From NCBI GenBank assembly GCA_021234155.1, contig JAJEKV010000048.1, positions 1,703,873 through 1,767,872 on the forward strand: a stretch of 64,000 nt of DNA, read 5' to 3'. The notes beneath the pieces were generated by a model. The model was not told the origin of the DNA. It did no database searches and saw only the letters and a program-made list of their open reading frames with translations. Shown piece after piece: positions 22,186 to 33,428 of this stretch. Position 1 is the first letter of the stretch. Each line of letters starts with the position of its first letter. This DNA is from Isoetes taiwanensis. Its lineage: Eukaryota; Streptophyta; Lycopodiopsida; Isoetales; Isoetaceae. Made by a program: the position numbers and the translations under genes.

Positions 22186-22879
22186 ATCTTGGCGTGAATC
22201 TGCCCAAGACCGGGGTGGTTCTCATATCCTCGTCCGTCACCCCATGCCTCCCCGCACTCACATATCGGGGGGCGGCACGTGGGCGTCCACCCACCTACAA
22301 GTACCTAGGGGTGGAGTTCCCCTCCTCGCTCTGGCGGGAGGCGTCTATCCGCTGCGGGTGACAGACCGAAAGCGCTTTATGCCATGCGAATCAACACCAC
22401 CCGAGCGAGCTCTATGATTGGGGCCATCGGTCACATCTGTTCGTGCCTTTGGTCGAGCCTGTTCTTAAATGCGGGGTCGAGGTTTGGGGCCCGATCGTCT
22501 CTTTGGCGACACTGGAATGACTTGGAGCAGTGCGAAGGCATTTTTAGCACGGGCGCAGGGTGAAACCTTCAGTCCCCTATCGACATCTTGCGGCAGGAAT
22601 CGGATTCTTGCAGCCGGTGGCAGCCCTTGATAGACACATCGTCTATTTTGAGAAAAGTGGTTACTATGGGTGATGCTCGGCTCCCTTGCACTGGGCTTAC
22701 ATGTGGCAATGGGTCCGGCCGGCTTAGGGCTGTTGGAGGGTAAAGAGATCGATGGTTACGCCCGGATGGAGCGTCTTGAGAACCTGCAGTCGCGTCGCGG
22801 TGGACCTGGCGGCCGTCGTGGCGACTGCGGGGAGTACCTGAGGCGCTTGTTTCCTTAGCAAGCTCGGGACCGGCTCTAG

Positions 22880-23360
22880 AGCATGTCAAAAGCGGCCCAT
22901 TACAAGGAGCACATCAACCCCGTGTTAGCGGGGCCCACGGCTCTACTGCGTTCCCGGCTGCCCCCAAAAGCCTTGAGACTCATTGCCTCCATTCGCCGAC
23001 AGTGCCCACCATCTTCGCGCGAGGCGGGCGGGTGGATTGGGGAGCCCCGCCGGGGCGGGCTCTGTCGGTGTTGTCAAGCGGATGCCATTAGGATGAGTCT
23101 CACACTTTTGAGTTGCCCGGCGTTGGTCGGATCCAAGGCCGGATCACGGCTCCCTTAATGCGGCGGACTTGCCCTTACATTTCCGATGAACACACCGTCG
23201 ATGCGTGCCACAGGATCGTACATTCGAGGTTGGACTGCGAGGTCACCTTTGCCCCGTCTGGCCGCTCGCCGATTAGGCACTCTGGTGCGGTGCATGATCA
23301 GATATATTTGGGTGTTTACGCATTTTATATGTTAGGGCCAGGTTTGTCGGCCAGGTGATT
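22880..23360 (+). pseudogene. LINE C-terminal Cys-rich remnant
   Basis: GLCRCCQADAIRMSLTLLSC resembles the C-terminal C-x2-C…C zinc-binding segment of many LINE polyproteins, after a region of PPKALRLIASIRRQC. The next frame continues as RTCPYISDEHTVDACHRIVH. Assignment depends on position and Cys spacing. Confidence 0.45.
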
Positions 23361-23489
23361 CTTTGCCACGGTTTTTCCCTCGAAAACCCTTCGGGGTGGG
23401 GGTTTTTTTAATCCGGGTAGTAATCTGCTTGCTGCGTTTTTGTATTGGGTCCCATAGACCGATTGGTCTCCGTGGACGATAAAAGTACC

Positions 23490-23507
23490 TTCCTTCCTTC
23501 CTTCCTT
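23490..23507 (+). repeat. CTTC simple repeat
   Basis: Four to five copies of CTTC just 3' of the LINE; it could be the LINE's simple-repeat tail or a pre-existing microsatellite. Confidence 0.7.
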
Positions 23508-23509
23508 AA

Positions 23510-25080
23510 GACTGGCCATGAAACAGACTGAAATGAAGCCACTGCCATACCTGTTAATATGATGCTGAAGACGATGATGCACTCATGCAAAGGGGTAAAG
23601 CTATAAATTATCTGGCAAACATCATCTAACGAGAAGAACTTTAGCCCCACTATGGTACAGAGCTGTAAAGAGGGCACCAAAAGGGCAAGATCTGGCATTC
23701 ACAATTTGCATATTCTAAACACCTGGCATCCACACGAGCATTACATTATGGCAGAATTTCTGCCTTGTAGGCTGTAGATGAGAGCCGAAGCCCCACTAGA
23801 CGGTAGACATTGATAAAAAAGAATAATCCTTTTGGCAGCAGAAAGAAAGTAGGCAAGACAAATAGCAAAACGACCAAGAAAAAGTTGTTCTAGTCCAAAA
23901 TCGTGGAACAAACAGCAAAAGGTGAAGATAATAACTGTACCATTGCAAGCAGATGAAGATTAACCCTGAAAATAGAAAAATAAAAATGTCACATTTATCT
24001 TGGGCTGAGAAAACTTCCATTACATCAAATACCAGCTAAAAAAATAGTTATCAAATAGGGCCTTTGATGCAAAACGGCTTCAATGGATTAGGTTGCAGGA
24101 GAATCAAGGAGGCTCTTACTATAAAATCTTGCACACCTCTAAAACTAAGCTTGGTGCTCATCTACCGAAGGCATCTACCAATACCATAATATAGAGGCGG
24201 ATTGCAGACTCGCCTCCACACAAAAAAATTTCATGTTACTTACCCATATGATTTCAGCCATCTGCTGCAATATCAACATTCAGATTACATGGCCTAGTGC
24301 CCCAAACACTTCATACAAGCGCATAGAGCCAGACTCAAGAAATGATTGTGCTACCTTTTCCAATGTTTTCAGCAAAGCAGCAGAACATATGGCAGTGGGA
24401 TGGGCCAATTTATGAAACTGCAATGCAACTAAAAGGGCATCATAATTTGATTCTAAAAGACTTTAAAGGGCAAGAAGAGAGTATTGGTCTCAAAATACAA
24501 ATAAAATGCTTATTTCAAAATAGCAAGCTCTACTCATCACGCCCCTGATTATGCAGACTTCTGATATCAGAGATATGTCTCGGGCTCCATAATCTGCAAT
24601 GTACCAATCTCCATACAGAACAACTTTGGAAATGCAATCAAGACCACTATGGTTAATTTAGGACTTGAAATATAGCTGGCACCTGTCTAGAAGCAAATAA
24701 GAAGCAAATAAATATGGGGATTTTTCCTTCATTCTGCTCTACGACCCTGCCAAATATCTAAGGCGTAAATCCAGGAAAGGAAGGCAAGCTGCACCTTTGA
24801 AACATATTTTTAGGGTTCGTCCAGCACCTATATCAGCATGTCGAATATAGATGATGTCGAAGAGCCTGCTCCATTACAGCTTCTTTTGCTAGTTAATCGG
24901 AAGGCATATGCCATGAAAAAATAGGAGCATACCACAACGATGGCCAGAAGAGCTTTCTTCCACAACTTCAACCGAAAACATAGCCATCATTTATGCTATA
25001 ATAAACTTTTGGCGATGCAAAAATGATGGAGCGGACTGCATTTTTAAAACCCTGTAATAGGCCGTGATGGATCTTCTCAG
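23510..25080. other. AT-rich intergenic region, no recognised gene
   Basis: A minus-strand frame at 23,698-23,515 encodes a hydrophobic peptide (VPSLQLCTIVGLKFFSLDD, then IIVFSIILTGMAVASF) and could be an exon of a membrane protein, but I cannot place it. Nothing else was recognised. Confidence 0.35.
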
Positions 25081-25084
25081 CGCC

Positions 25085-25308
25085 GGTCGGAAAAAAAAAA
25101 TTCGCAAAAGCGAAACCTTCAGGTTTGCTTGCGCGAAAATTTTTTCGCGTAGTTTCGCTTACGCAAAGTTTTTTTCCAGTTTCGCGTAAGATGAAACTAT
25201 AGTTTCACTAGTTTCGAGTAGTTCGCGTAAGCGAAACAACGGTTTCGCTTATGCGAAAGGATTTTCGCGTAAGCGAAACAGTAGTTTTCACTTACGCGAA
25301 ATTGTTTT
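25085..25308. promoter_or_regulatory. Array of GCGAAAC/TTCGCTTACGCGAA palindromes
   Basis: Over about 220 bp the motif TTCGCGTAAGCGAAAC and its reverse complement recur at least seven times in full or half form, separated by short T-rich spacers. Individual copies form palindromes and neighbouring copies can pair with each other. The array ends directly upstream of a TATATATAG motif at 25,311-25,319. The arrangement fits an enhancer or element terminus with many protein-binding sites; neither is proven. Confidence 0.6.
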
Positions 25309-25310
25309 TT

Positions 25311-25319
25311 TATATATAG
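25311..25319 (+). promoter_or_regulatory. TATA-like motif after the palindrome array
   Basis: TATATATAG follows a T run and precedes a GT-rich segment with GGTAATCC at about 25,350, which could be a leader and splice donor. The kinase-like gene lies about 1.1 kb downstream on the same strand. Confidence 0.4.
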
Positions 25320-26410
25320 AGGCGTCGTTTCAGTTCTTTTGTGCAGAAAAAGGTAATCCTTCTGCGCCCTGCTCACAATCTGTACCCTTTTTCGCTTTTT
25401 TTTTACCTTTTTCTTAGTTTTTAGGCCAAATTTAGTTAGTTTTTCTTTGTTGTTTCTTTATTGTAGGTCTAGGGTTCTTTCATAGTGAGGCCCTTGCCTA
25501 TTGCCCGCCTCCATCGAGGGGCGTGACGATGGTGAGCGTCTTGTTCTATGGACGAATCCAGACTTATTTCCGTAGATAGTTGAAATTATGCAAATAATGA
25601 AAAAAAAAAAAAAAGAATTAGAAGTTTTGTTGCCTACCCTTTTTATCGACAACAATAGCAATGTTAGGGAGTTGAAGAAAGATTAGGTGTTAGTGTTTCG
25701 GCAATTCCTTGGCTGAGGCAGTGATCCTCGCCTGGTGTGCCACATTGAATTGTGCCATGCCGAAGGTGGGTGTCATTACTGATGTCGAGGATTGCTAGGG
25801 CCAACCTTCTATCGAGGTGTATAGCCCTCTCCTGGTGCCGCTTGTTGGCTTCGGTCACGCGGTTTCGAAAGGTGGGTGTTGTACTCTCATGGAAGGTTAG
25901 GAGAATATTTTAATGAGATATACCCTAGTTTCTGACAGTGTTGTCGACGAAAGTCCAACACTAATATAGGGATTGGCATATATTTTATTAAATATTCGTG
26001 AGTTTGCCAGGTGGTCAAGTGCAATATGTTCAGTTGAGTTTGCCAACCTCTATGAGGGAGTTTCCTCATGGAGTCAGTAGCTGGGCCAGATCATAACTTA
26101 AACTTGTCGAAGAGAATGAGAAAAATGCATTTCCTATAATCGTCAACCGTGAAACTAGGTAGTTTAACCGTAGGGTGCCTGTAACCATCAACTTGAAACT
26201 CAGTAGGGTGTCTATAACCGTCAAACTTGAAACTCAGTAGTTTACTAGAATCTTAATGAATTATTTTACGGCTTACGATTTTGACACACTAAAGTGGGTT
26301 TTTTTTTCCTCAGACTTTTAGGTATTGTTGCTGCTTTGCTACTGTTGGCATATTGCTAGCTACACAGTTTCTTCTAAAACTGCCATCAATCCACAAGATT
26401 TAGAAGGACT

Positions 26411-26490
26411 TAGACTAGAAGCATAGCCTCACATGAACCCTAAAGAAGGACTTAGGCTAGAAGCAGAGCCTCATATGAACCCAGAAGCCG
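26411..26490 (+). repeat. Short tandem duplication at the start of the kinase-like gene
   Basis: GAAGGACTTAGACTAGAAGC and the following CTCACATGAACCC are repeated about 36 bp later with few changes, duplicating a peptide of the type EGLRLEAEPHMNP. Confidence 0.75.
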
Positions 26491-28093
26491 AGTCCTCTAC
26501 TCAGATGCAGAGGAAAAGATCAAGACCCCAACAGCCATGGTCTTCTTTAAGACCCGCTTTGATGAATTGGCTCTGTGAGCGAATATGTGCCGCCACCCCA
26601 TCTGAGTTAGAGTTGATTACTACAAGCAAAGGATGGCTAGACTTCTACTCAACTCTCATGAAAGACGCTGAGAAAACTTTTGGGCCTCGAATGATAGAGC
26701 TAGAACCTGGAAAGATTGATTATGAAAGGTATGCTTGGATAGATGGCAATGTATCTCGCACAACTGGAAATATGATTCATGCGATAGCAAATTTAACTAG
26801 TCCGCGCTTGAGAGAGGCTCTAAAAGATAAGGCTGTTGAATAGAATACAGCTTGGATGAATCGAAAGCTTATAAAGAAAACCCATCAAACCCCCTCCCCC
26901 CCTCCACCTAGTTAAGAAAGTGTTGGCACAAACTGTTAGAGCCAAACGTCCTGGTGAGACTGATAAAGAGTGTGAAAAAAAAAAAAAAAGAAAAAGGGAA
27001 GATGCTAAGACTATATGGTTTGCAATGGTAGATTCCTCTTAGATAATCAACAGGACTAGAATTGGTTCAGGAACATATGGAACAGACGGACCCTATTGTG
27101 TTAAATTTTAGAATGATGATGTGTGGTTAGGTACTGCGAGGCCCGATGTGATAGTAAAGGCCATGATGAAAAACATAAGGGAGTCGCAAATGCAGGTTAG
27201 ACATGGCTCTATCATACGCTGCATTGGTCATACAACTGGATTGGAAAGAACAGGGTTGATATTCCCTTATTGGAATGGGGGTTCTTGTGCATCTCTTTTT
27301 GTGCATCATGGAGATAATGAGTTTGCGAGGTATGCATTTAAAAGATTAGGGTATAAGCCTAGTGTGGAGGTCGATGTCCATAAGCTTGAGCAATGGAGGA
27401 AGCAAGAGTTATATGTTGCTCGAAGAGTGGGTGATCTAACTATGTCGTTTTTAAGCGGCTTGCTTAAGCTTCATAAAGAGCACCATTTACACATGGACTT
27501 GCACCTGGGCAATGTCTTGCTTCATTTTGAATTTGGGAAAGAGAAAGGATGCACGGACCCTCAGGCTATTTATATTGGTATCTGTGATTGGAGAGAAGAA
27601 AGGCTAATAGGTGAGCCAGTGGAAGTGAAGCGGTGGGCATACAATTTACAAAGGCATGGATGGTGCTGGCAAAAAGGCCATTGAGAATGAAAGACTTGCC
27701 TATCCATACATGCATGATGATTTATATTGGGGTCCCAAAAGGGATGGAACTAAGATGGTGGCTGCAAGGGTCGACTTCGACCTCTTAGGGGCAGCCTACT
27801 TTATCTATTACCTTGCTGATTTTGCACGCAAGCATTCTTTCTTGGAGGCCATGCGTATTACTAAACAAAGCCAGAGGTTTCGAAACATGTGCGATTATTT
27901 GAAGCACTGTGTCGAATCCCCAATACGAGACAAGGCGTGCAAGTTTGATCTGAACCAGCTACTGAACACCATGCGGAGCACTTGGAATTGCTCTCCAACA
28001 CATTGCACAAGACTTCAAATGGAATCAGATTGGATTCCCCAAGTTGGGTTAGGTGCAGACGATGCTGACCAAACTGGACCAAGTCACGGTTAG
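26433..28093 (+). pseudogene. Decayed protein-kinase-like gene
   Basis: Four open segments on one strand make a single reading. The N-terminal part (26,433-26,843) includes WLCERICAATPSELELITTS and is unfamiliar. After stops and a poly-A-rich spacer, TRIGSGTYGTDGPYCVKF at 27,054 is a kinase glycine loop (G-x-G-x-Y-G), then a TAG. The 27,121-27,684 frame gives VIVKAMMKN, a hinge-like YWNGGSCASLFVH and HHLHMDLHLGNVLLHFE, which matches the catalytic loop H-x-D-x4-N. ICDW stands where kinases have DFG. A frameshift near 27,656 leads to YPYMHDDLYWGPKRDGTK and FDLLGAAYFIYYLADF, resembling C-lobe helices. No introns are evident. Stops at 26,841, 27,041 and 27,109 and the frameshift make it a pseudogene. 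Confidence 0.55.
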
Positions 28094-28094
28094 C

Positions 28095-29800
28095 GTGCCA
28101 TTTATGAGCTCTCTTGTATGCTATAAAAACTAGCAAAAAGGCACGCCAGAGGTTATAGAAAATTAGGGCAAAGTAGTATAAATTAAATTGTACTTATTGT
28201 GGTTAATGCGATAGAAATAAATGTTGGATCTATTGAATGGCAGATTTATCGCATTTGATCAGTTTAAAGCATGAAAATGTTTCTTGCTTTTTTTATTTGT
28301 GAATTGTGTTCACACAATTCATTTCAGCTCTCGCAATTCATTTCAGCTCTCGTGCAAAAGGAGATCAATTATTATCTTTGATTAACTTGATGCCGAATAT
28401 ATCAATTTATATATATTACCCTTCTTTGAAGCATCCAACATTTTTGGGGATCGAGATGTTATTTACGACAAATAAATGTTGAGACCTTGTGTCTGCAAGG
28501 ATACCACAAAGTAAACGATTTTTGCAAGGCAAGGCCGAATTAATCTACAACCGTAATACATTTTTTTAGACCTCTCAAGCTCGTCTCCCTTTCCTGATAT
28601 TATCCTACCCGTTCTATTTATCTTCGGAATTGCTGAATGGAAAAAGATGCATCGAAAGGAGAGGAAATAAGAAAAATGTAAACCAGAGCATTGTTGAGTG
28701 GAAAGAGAGGTGTGGCAATGAGAAAGATACAAGAAAAGGCAAGGGGCACATGCAAATTTTTAGTCTTTTCTAATCTCGAGGATAGTCGATGGTGATAGGC
28801 TAGAATTGCAAGGAAAGTTGTAGACTTGGTTGGGTTGGCGTGCTAAAATTGAAATAAAACCATTGTTTTTTTATTTTTCTCAGAAACCTTATCCTACATA
28901 AAGATGGAAACATGGTTCGGATAACAGCCTATTTGAAAACATAGAGAACGCCGAACCCTTGGAAACACATCCTAGTTGGGAACGATGTTCCTGGTAACTA
29001 TACACGACTCGACGTGAACAGATGACTGCCATGTCACAAGATTGCGTGGCTAATAGATGAGGTGGAGGATTGTCATAATATTAACATCCTACACCTTTGG
29101 CATGCAATAAGACAAACTATGATGTAGTAGATCTACATCATCGAAAACATAAGATATGGCCTAATGGTTCCAATTGTGCACGGGAGAGATGGTGGGCCTG
29201 CAGCAGGAATCCTTTTTATATGCAGCAAACCCATATAGCAAATGATTTGGAAACATGCACAAGTGGGGATGCAAAACAGGACTTTATGTGAGGAAAGAGC
29301 AATATAGAAATGAAGTGCATATGGGAGTCTGTGGCAAACAATACATTTTTGTTGGTTGTAATGTCTGTGTTTGAAGAAGATAAGGTAAAAGCCGACACAA
29401 CACTTTCAAAGCATCCACGATGGTTCAAACTTTGGAGGCAATCTTGTTTATCATAACGTGAAGCATTATATTTTGATTGACAAGATTTTGTTGTTTGTTT
29501 ACAGATGCAAGCAGACGATGGCAATTCGCTAGTAATCTCGTCAATAGGGGTTCAATTTCTGCCAAGTCATGATCCAAGTAATAATCAAGTAGTTCCTAGG
29601 TAAGTGTATACAAGTGTATACAGGAAATCCTTTAATTTTGGAAGATATTTACTATCACCATTTAGGTACTCAAATGTGTCAATTGGTTCTACCACCATTT
29701 CAAAGTTCCAAAGTTCAAAGAATAATGATAAACAAAATGAACTAAGCTTCAACATTAAGTAACCTAACATATGCCTCAATTCAGAGGACAACACTACAAA
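28095..29800. other. AT-rich region, no recognised gene
   Basis: Short open frames only. CTTGGTTGGGTTGGCGTGC at 28,825 has a close relative at 33,212, near the start of the RING-gene region, so the DNA bordering the two decayed genes may be related. Confidence 0.35.
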
Positions 29801-29809
29801 TTGCTAAAA

Positions 29810-29881
29810 CACAATTTCATATTGTGCAAAAATGATTTCTATAAGCACAATTTTATATTGTGCACAAATGATTTGGTTTCA
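29810..29881 (+). repeat. 36-bp tandem duplication
   Basis: CACAATTTCATATTGTGCAA at 29,810 recurs at 29,846 with two changes. Confidence 0.8.
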
Positions 29882-29884
29882 AAG

Positions 29885-31310
29885 ACCACATTGTTAAGAT
29901 GTTCTGTCTGCAATCTTCATAAAAGGGAGTCCACAATTACCATGCAATTTGCAGATGAGTTTACAAAATCAGTTGGTTCATAGGGCATGCCAATCACAGG
30001 AAATAGAGATGGCTTCAATATTGCTTTCAGTTGAAGTTAGGAACATTGGAGACCTGCACAATAAGCTATCAATTAGATAAAACAAGAGTCTTTGAAAACA
30101 GAAGGCCTGAATACAACCTTAACATCCGATATCAAACAGGGTGCATTTATGGGCATTTTTTGGTAGATGAAAATCTACTACAGAATCTAAGGCAAAACTG
30201 TATCGTGTTCCATTTTGAACAAGCCAGATTTCATTCTCAAATGGAAGCAAAACCATCTATCTTTGATAGTTGTGCGGTTATTGAAAAGTCATGTTTCTCA
30301 AGTCCATTTAGGAACGAAAATAAAAGAACATAAGCAGGATCATTTAGATGAAAGAGTTAATCAGAATTTCCCAAAGGAATGAATGAATATGAAAAGGAAC
30401 CAATGAATATAGATAGACAGATATGCAGCATATGCAATAGTATCATGCACCCAATCAAGAAGCAGAAAATGAAAAAGCAACTACCAAACTTACTAGTAGA
30501 TAGATAAAAGAAGAAGCATGAACTCAGCTCTCTCAACCCTGCATGCATCAGAATGCATGCATTTAAGCCTGAATTGAATTCCATATTAATATTGAAAAAA
30601 AAATCTCTGAAGCTTTACCTCTACCTTCCACTGCTCAAAATACAGGCCAACTTTTGTTTTTACAGCATTTGTTGGTCTAAGCACTGCAATAAGAGGTCTG
30701 GAGGACTTGCTCTTCCTATAGGAGCATAGGAGGAGCTTCATTAGCATCTTCAAACTTGCTCTAAGATTCGTTAACACAAGGAGGAGGACCTGCAATAAAT
30801 AATCATGAGAATGAATCATAATTCATGCTTAAATCAAATGAATTAGACTAAAAGTTTGAGAGCTTACCTCTTCTCCTAATGCCACAAACAGAAGCTGGAG
30901 ACTCATAACAGTCACCATAAAAGGATACAAGAGGAAGCATGAACTTCGAAAGGGGCCATGCAATCTATTTATACTTGCATTGCAAGCAAAGAAAGAAAGA
31001 TCAAATGTTCAAAACTGGCCATGTCAAGATCCTGAGGATTTGCAGCTTAGACCATGCCAAATAAGCACCAAATGCATGAAAATCATTCAAATTTGGAGGG
31101 AATCATGCCAAGAGGCGAGGAAATCCTCGAGAACCATGTTTTTTACCCTTAAAAATCCTCATATAAATTCGAAAACCATTTTGTTTCAGTGTAAATCATG
31201 TATCACTGTAAATCGTGGTACCGGGAAGCTTCAACAGGAAATTTTCTTCCGACATCGCAAAACTGCGGTAGAATCAAGATCACGGATCCAAAGCCTAACT
31301 GGAAACAAGG
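29885..31310. other. Region with possible minus-strand exons, no recognised gene
   Basis: A minus-strand frame at 30,819-30,605 reads RPLIAVLRPTNAVKTKVG and is bordered by possible AG and GT sites, with another open stretch at 30,960-30,870. I could not assign a family. Confidence 0.25.
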
Positions 31311-31765
31311 AAGCTCCATTTCTAAAAAATGAGCACGCATTGGAAAGCTTAGAGAACAGCCTATAAAACATGCTAGGTACATGTTTTTCAAATTTCTAGT
31401 CTAAATATGTCAAATATGACAAAATGCATTTGCTCCTCCAAATTAACAGCAGAATAGTAACAGGGTCGTAACTTCAACAAAGAAGCTCCATTTCTTAAAC
31501 ATGAGCATGGATTGGAAAGCTTAGAGAATGGCCTATAAAAGAGGCTAGGTACATGTTTTTCAAATTTCTAGTCTAAATATGTCAGATACGACAAAATGCA
31601 TTTGCTGCTCCAAATTTACAGCAGAACAGCAACAGGGCCGTAACTTCAACAAAGAAGCTCCATTTCTTAAACATGAACATGCATTGGAAAGCTTAGAGAA
31701 TAGCCTACGAAAGATGCTAGGTACATGTTTTTCAAATTCACAGTACAAATGAGTCAAATAAATTA
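31311..31765 (+). repeat. 172-bp tandem repeat, about 2.6 copies
   Basis: Units begin AAGCTCCATTTCT at 31,311, 31,483 and 31,655. Each contains GGAAAGCTTAGAGAA and GCTAGGTACATGTTTTTCAA; the third is cut off after about 105 bp. The period is constant and copies differ by scattered substitutions. No coding function is apparent. Unit length is close to a nucleosome repeat, as in satellite DNA. Confidence 0.9.
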
Positions 31766-31769
31766 TAAT

Positions 31770-33428
31770 ACATGAGCCACACAAGATAGATGGTTCAAAA
31801 AGCTCAGTACACAGGATATGCCGTCTAGCTCAACCTTCAATCCAAGCTCAAGTCTTTGGCAGAGTCATTATATGCCCTTCTCAATTAAGCATGTTCTTGA
31901 CTCAGTAAAACAAAGCATATTTTAGAATTGCATTGTATGCCCTTTGAAGCCTAAATGCTTAACATTACAAGCAAAAAGACAGTTGTGGTTCTCAAGCATG
32001 AGCATGCAATAGCCTTGCCAAACATTTATATTATATAGCTGGAAAAATTTGATCATGCATAGACTTGCCAAACATTTATATAGGCTCCATATAGCTGGAA
32101 AACTTTGATCTAGGATTGTATTGCAAGCAGCACGTAGCCAATATATACCTCACAAGACATAAAAAGTTTGAATAGGCTACTTACACTTCCATTGTGCTTG
32201 CCAAACCACGTCTTCTAATATTGCATGCACCAATCAAAGAAGTAACAATCAGAACGCAACGGGCACCTTCTATGGAGAGAGTGCACATAAGATGCACCAG
32301 TCAACAAAACGTATTAGCTAAAAGGTTCAGTTATGTATCAGACAAATTGAATGGAGGCATCGCCAATAAGCTGACCTTCTAAAAGCAAATATATAAAGCC
32401 CACATTCAAACTATGGAAAAGGACTGGAAGGATCCAATTCTGAAGAAAATATAAGCTCAAAGCCTTCGTTCCATTCAAAGAAATGGAAACAGAGCAGACA
32501 TCAATTAGTTCGAGAAAAGAAAGCAAACTGAAAGACTCTGGAAGAAATGTGTCATTCGATGGAACAGGCGAATTTGTATGGAATGTTGAGACGACGTCAA
32601 AACTCCAACCAGGTTTTTCCATACTGAGATATTGGAGATGAAAAAAGGAGTCGAACCTGGAGAATAATATGTGATGACACTTCTGCATGGAAATTTTAAG
32701 ACCAGGCTGCAGATGAAATCCATCCATTCCATATCTTTGGATTGAAAGCAAGGGAATCGAAAGAAGAGTTAGGAACTGTAAGAGGCGGTTGCCATAGCCA
32801 GAAATATGTGCAGCTTTTTAAAACAAACTAGCTGTACAACTAATAGAAGCTTGGACAGGAAACTTTAGAAGCAAGTTCGGAAGAGGCAGCCATGTGAAGA
32901 TGATGCTGCAAACAGGCCTACCACAGCCGGAAGGAAGACGTTTGGATTGGAAAAAAAGAAAAAAAAATGAAACAAAACTTCAAAGACCTACATGAAAAGA
33001 CGATTGGATAGGGAGATAAAGAAGAAGAAGGTAATTTTGCTTTGTCGATTACCGCTTCACACAGCGTCCAATGCCATCTCCGTGCATTTTTCAAGGCATA
33101 TCTAATTTTCATAGCCCTAGATTTGCAGAAATGAAGATCCAATGGCGTCAAATAATGCCATCTCACATTTAGGTGAGGTGGAGGCTCCATGTGGATAGGG
33201 AGGGCTGCAAGCTTGGTTAGGCTGGCATGCTAAAAATTTATTAATTGAACAATTGCTTTAGACACATTTAATACAACATCTTTGGCATTTTATGTATTTA
33301 GTTTTATTGCACTTGATTTCTTTCATAATTTATAAGTCATATTGAGTTGTTTTTTATTTTGCGCAGTTAACATAAAGCGTATTCGCAAGAAAGTGAACAA
33401 ACAACTTACTTAGTGCCAAACAAAAAGT
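31770..33428. other. Region without a recognised gene
   Basis: The segment GACTTGCCAAACATTTATAT context near 32,010-32,080 is partly duplicated. A minus-strand frame of 137 codons at 32,751-32,338 is Leu/Phe/Ser-rich and has no recognisable domain. Confidence 0.35.

Larger units (their letters stand above)
18233..23425 (+). mobile_element. Decayed GC-rich LINE (non-LTR retrotransposon)
   Basis: A sharply GC-rich block in an AT-rich region. In order it carries a possible ORF1 region (about 18,370-19,070), an endonuclease/exonuclease/phosphatase domain (about 19,990-20,860), a reverse transcriptase (about 21,360-22,200) and a C-terminal Cys-rich segment (about 23,040-23,130). All are broken by frameshifts and stops. 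Near its 5' end the 20-base motif CCAGAGACCCCTCAAACTTT occurs twice (about 18,242 and 18,351). The 3' end is near 23,425, followed within 70 bp by a CTTC-type simple repeat at 23,490-23,507. No clear target duplication was identified, so the borders are approximate. Confidence 0.8.

Noticed and set aside
18233-23425. GC-rich block considered as bacterial contamination or horizontally acquired operon
   Set aside because: Endonuclease and reverse-transcriptase motifs in LINE order explain it. The many long open frames on both strands are a by-product of high GC.
31311-31765. Regular repeats considered as a CRISPR array
   Set aside because: The full 172-bp unit is repeated with no unique spacers, and the genome is eukaryotic.
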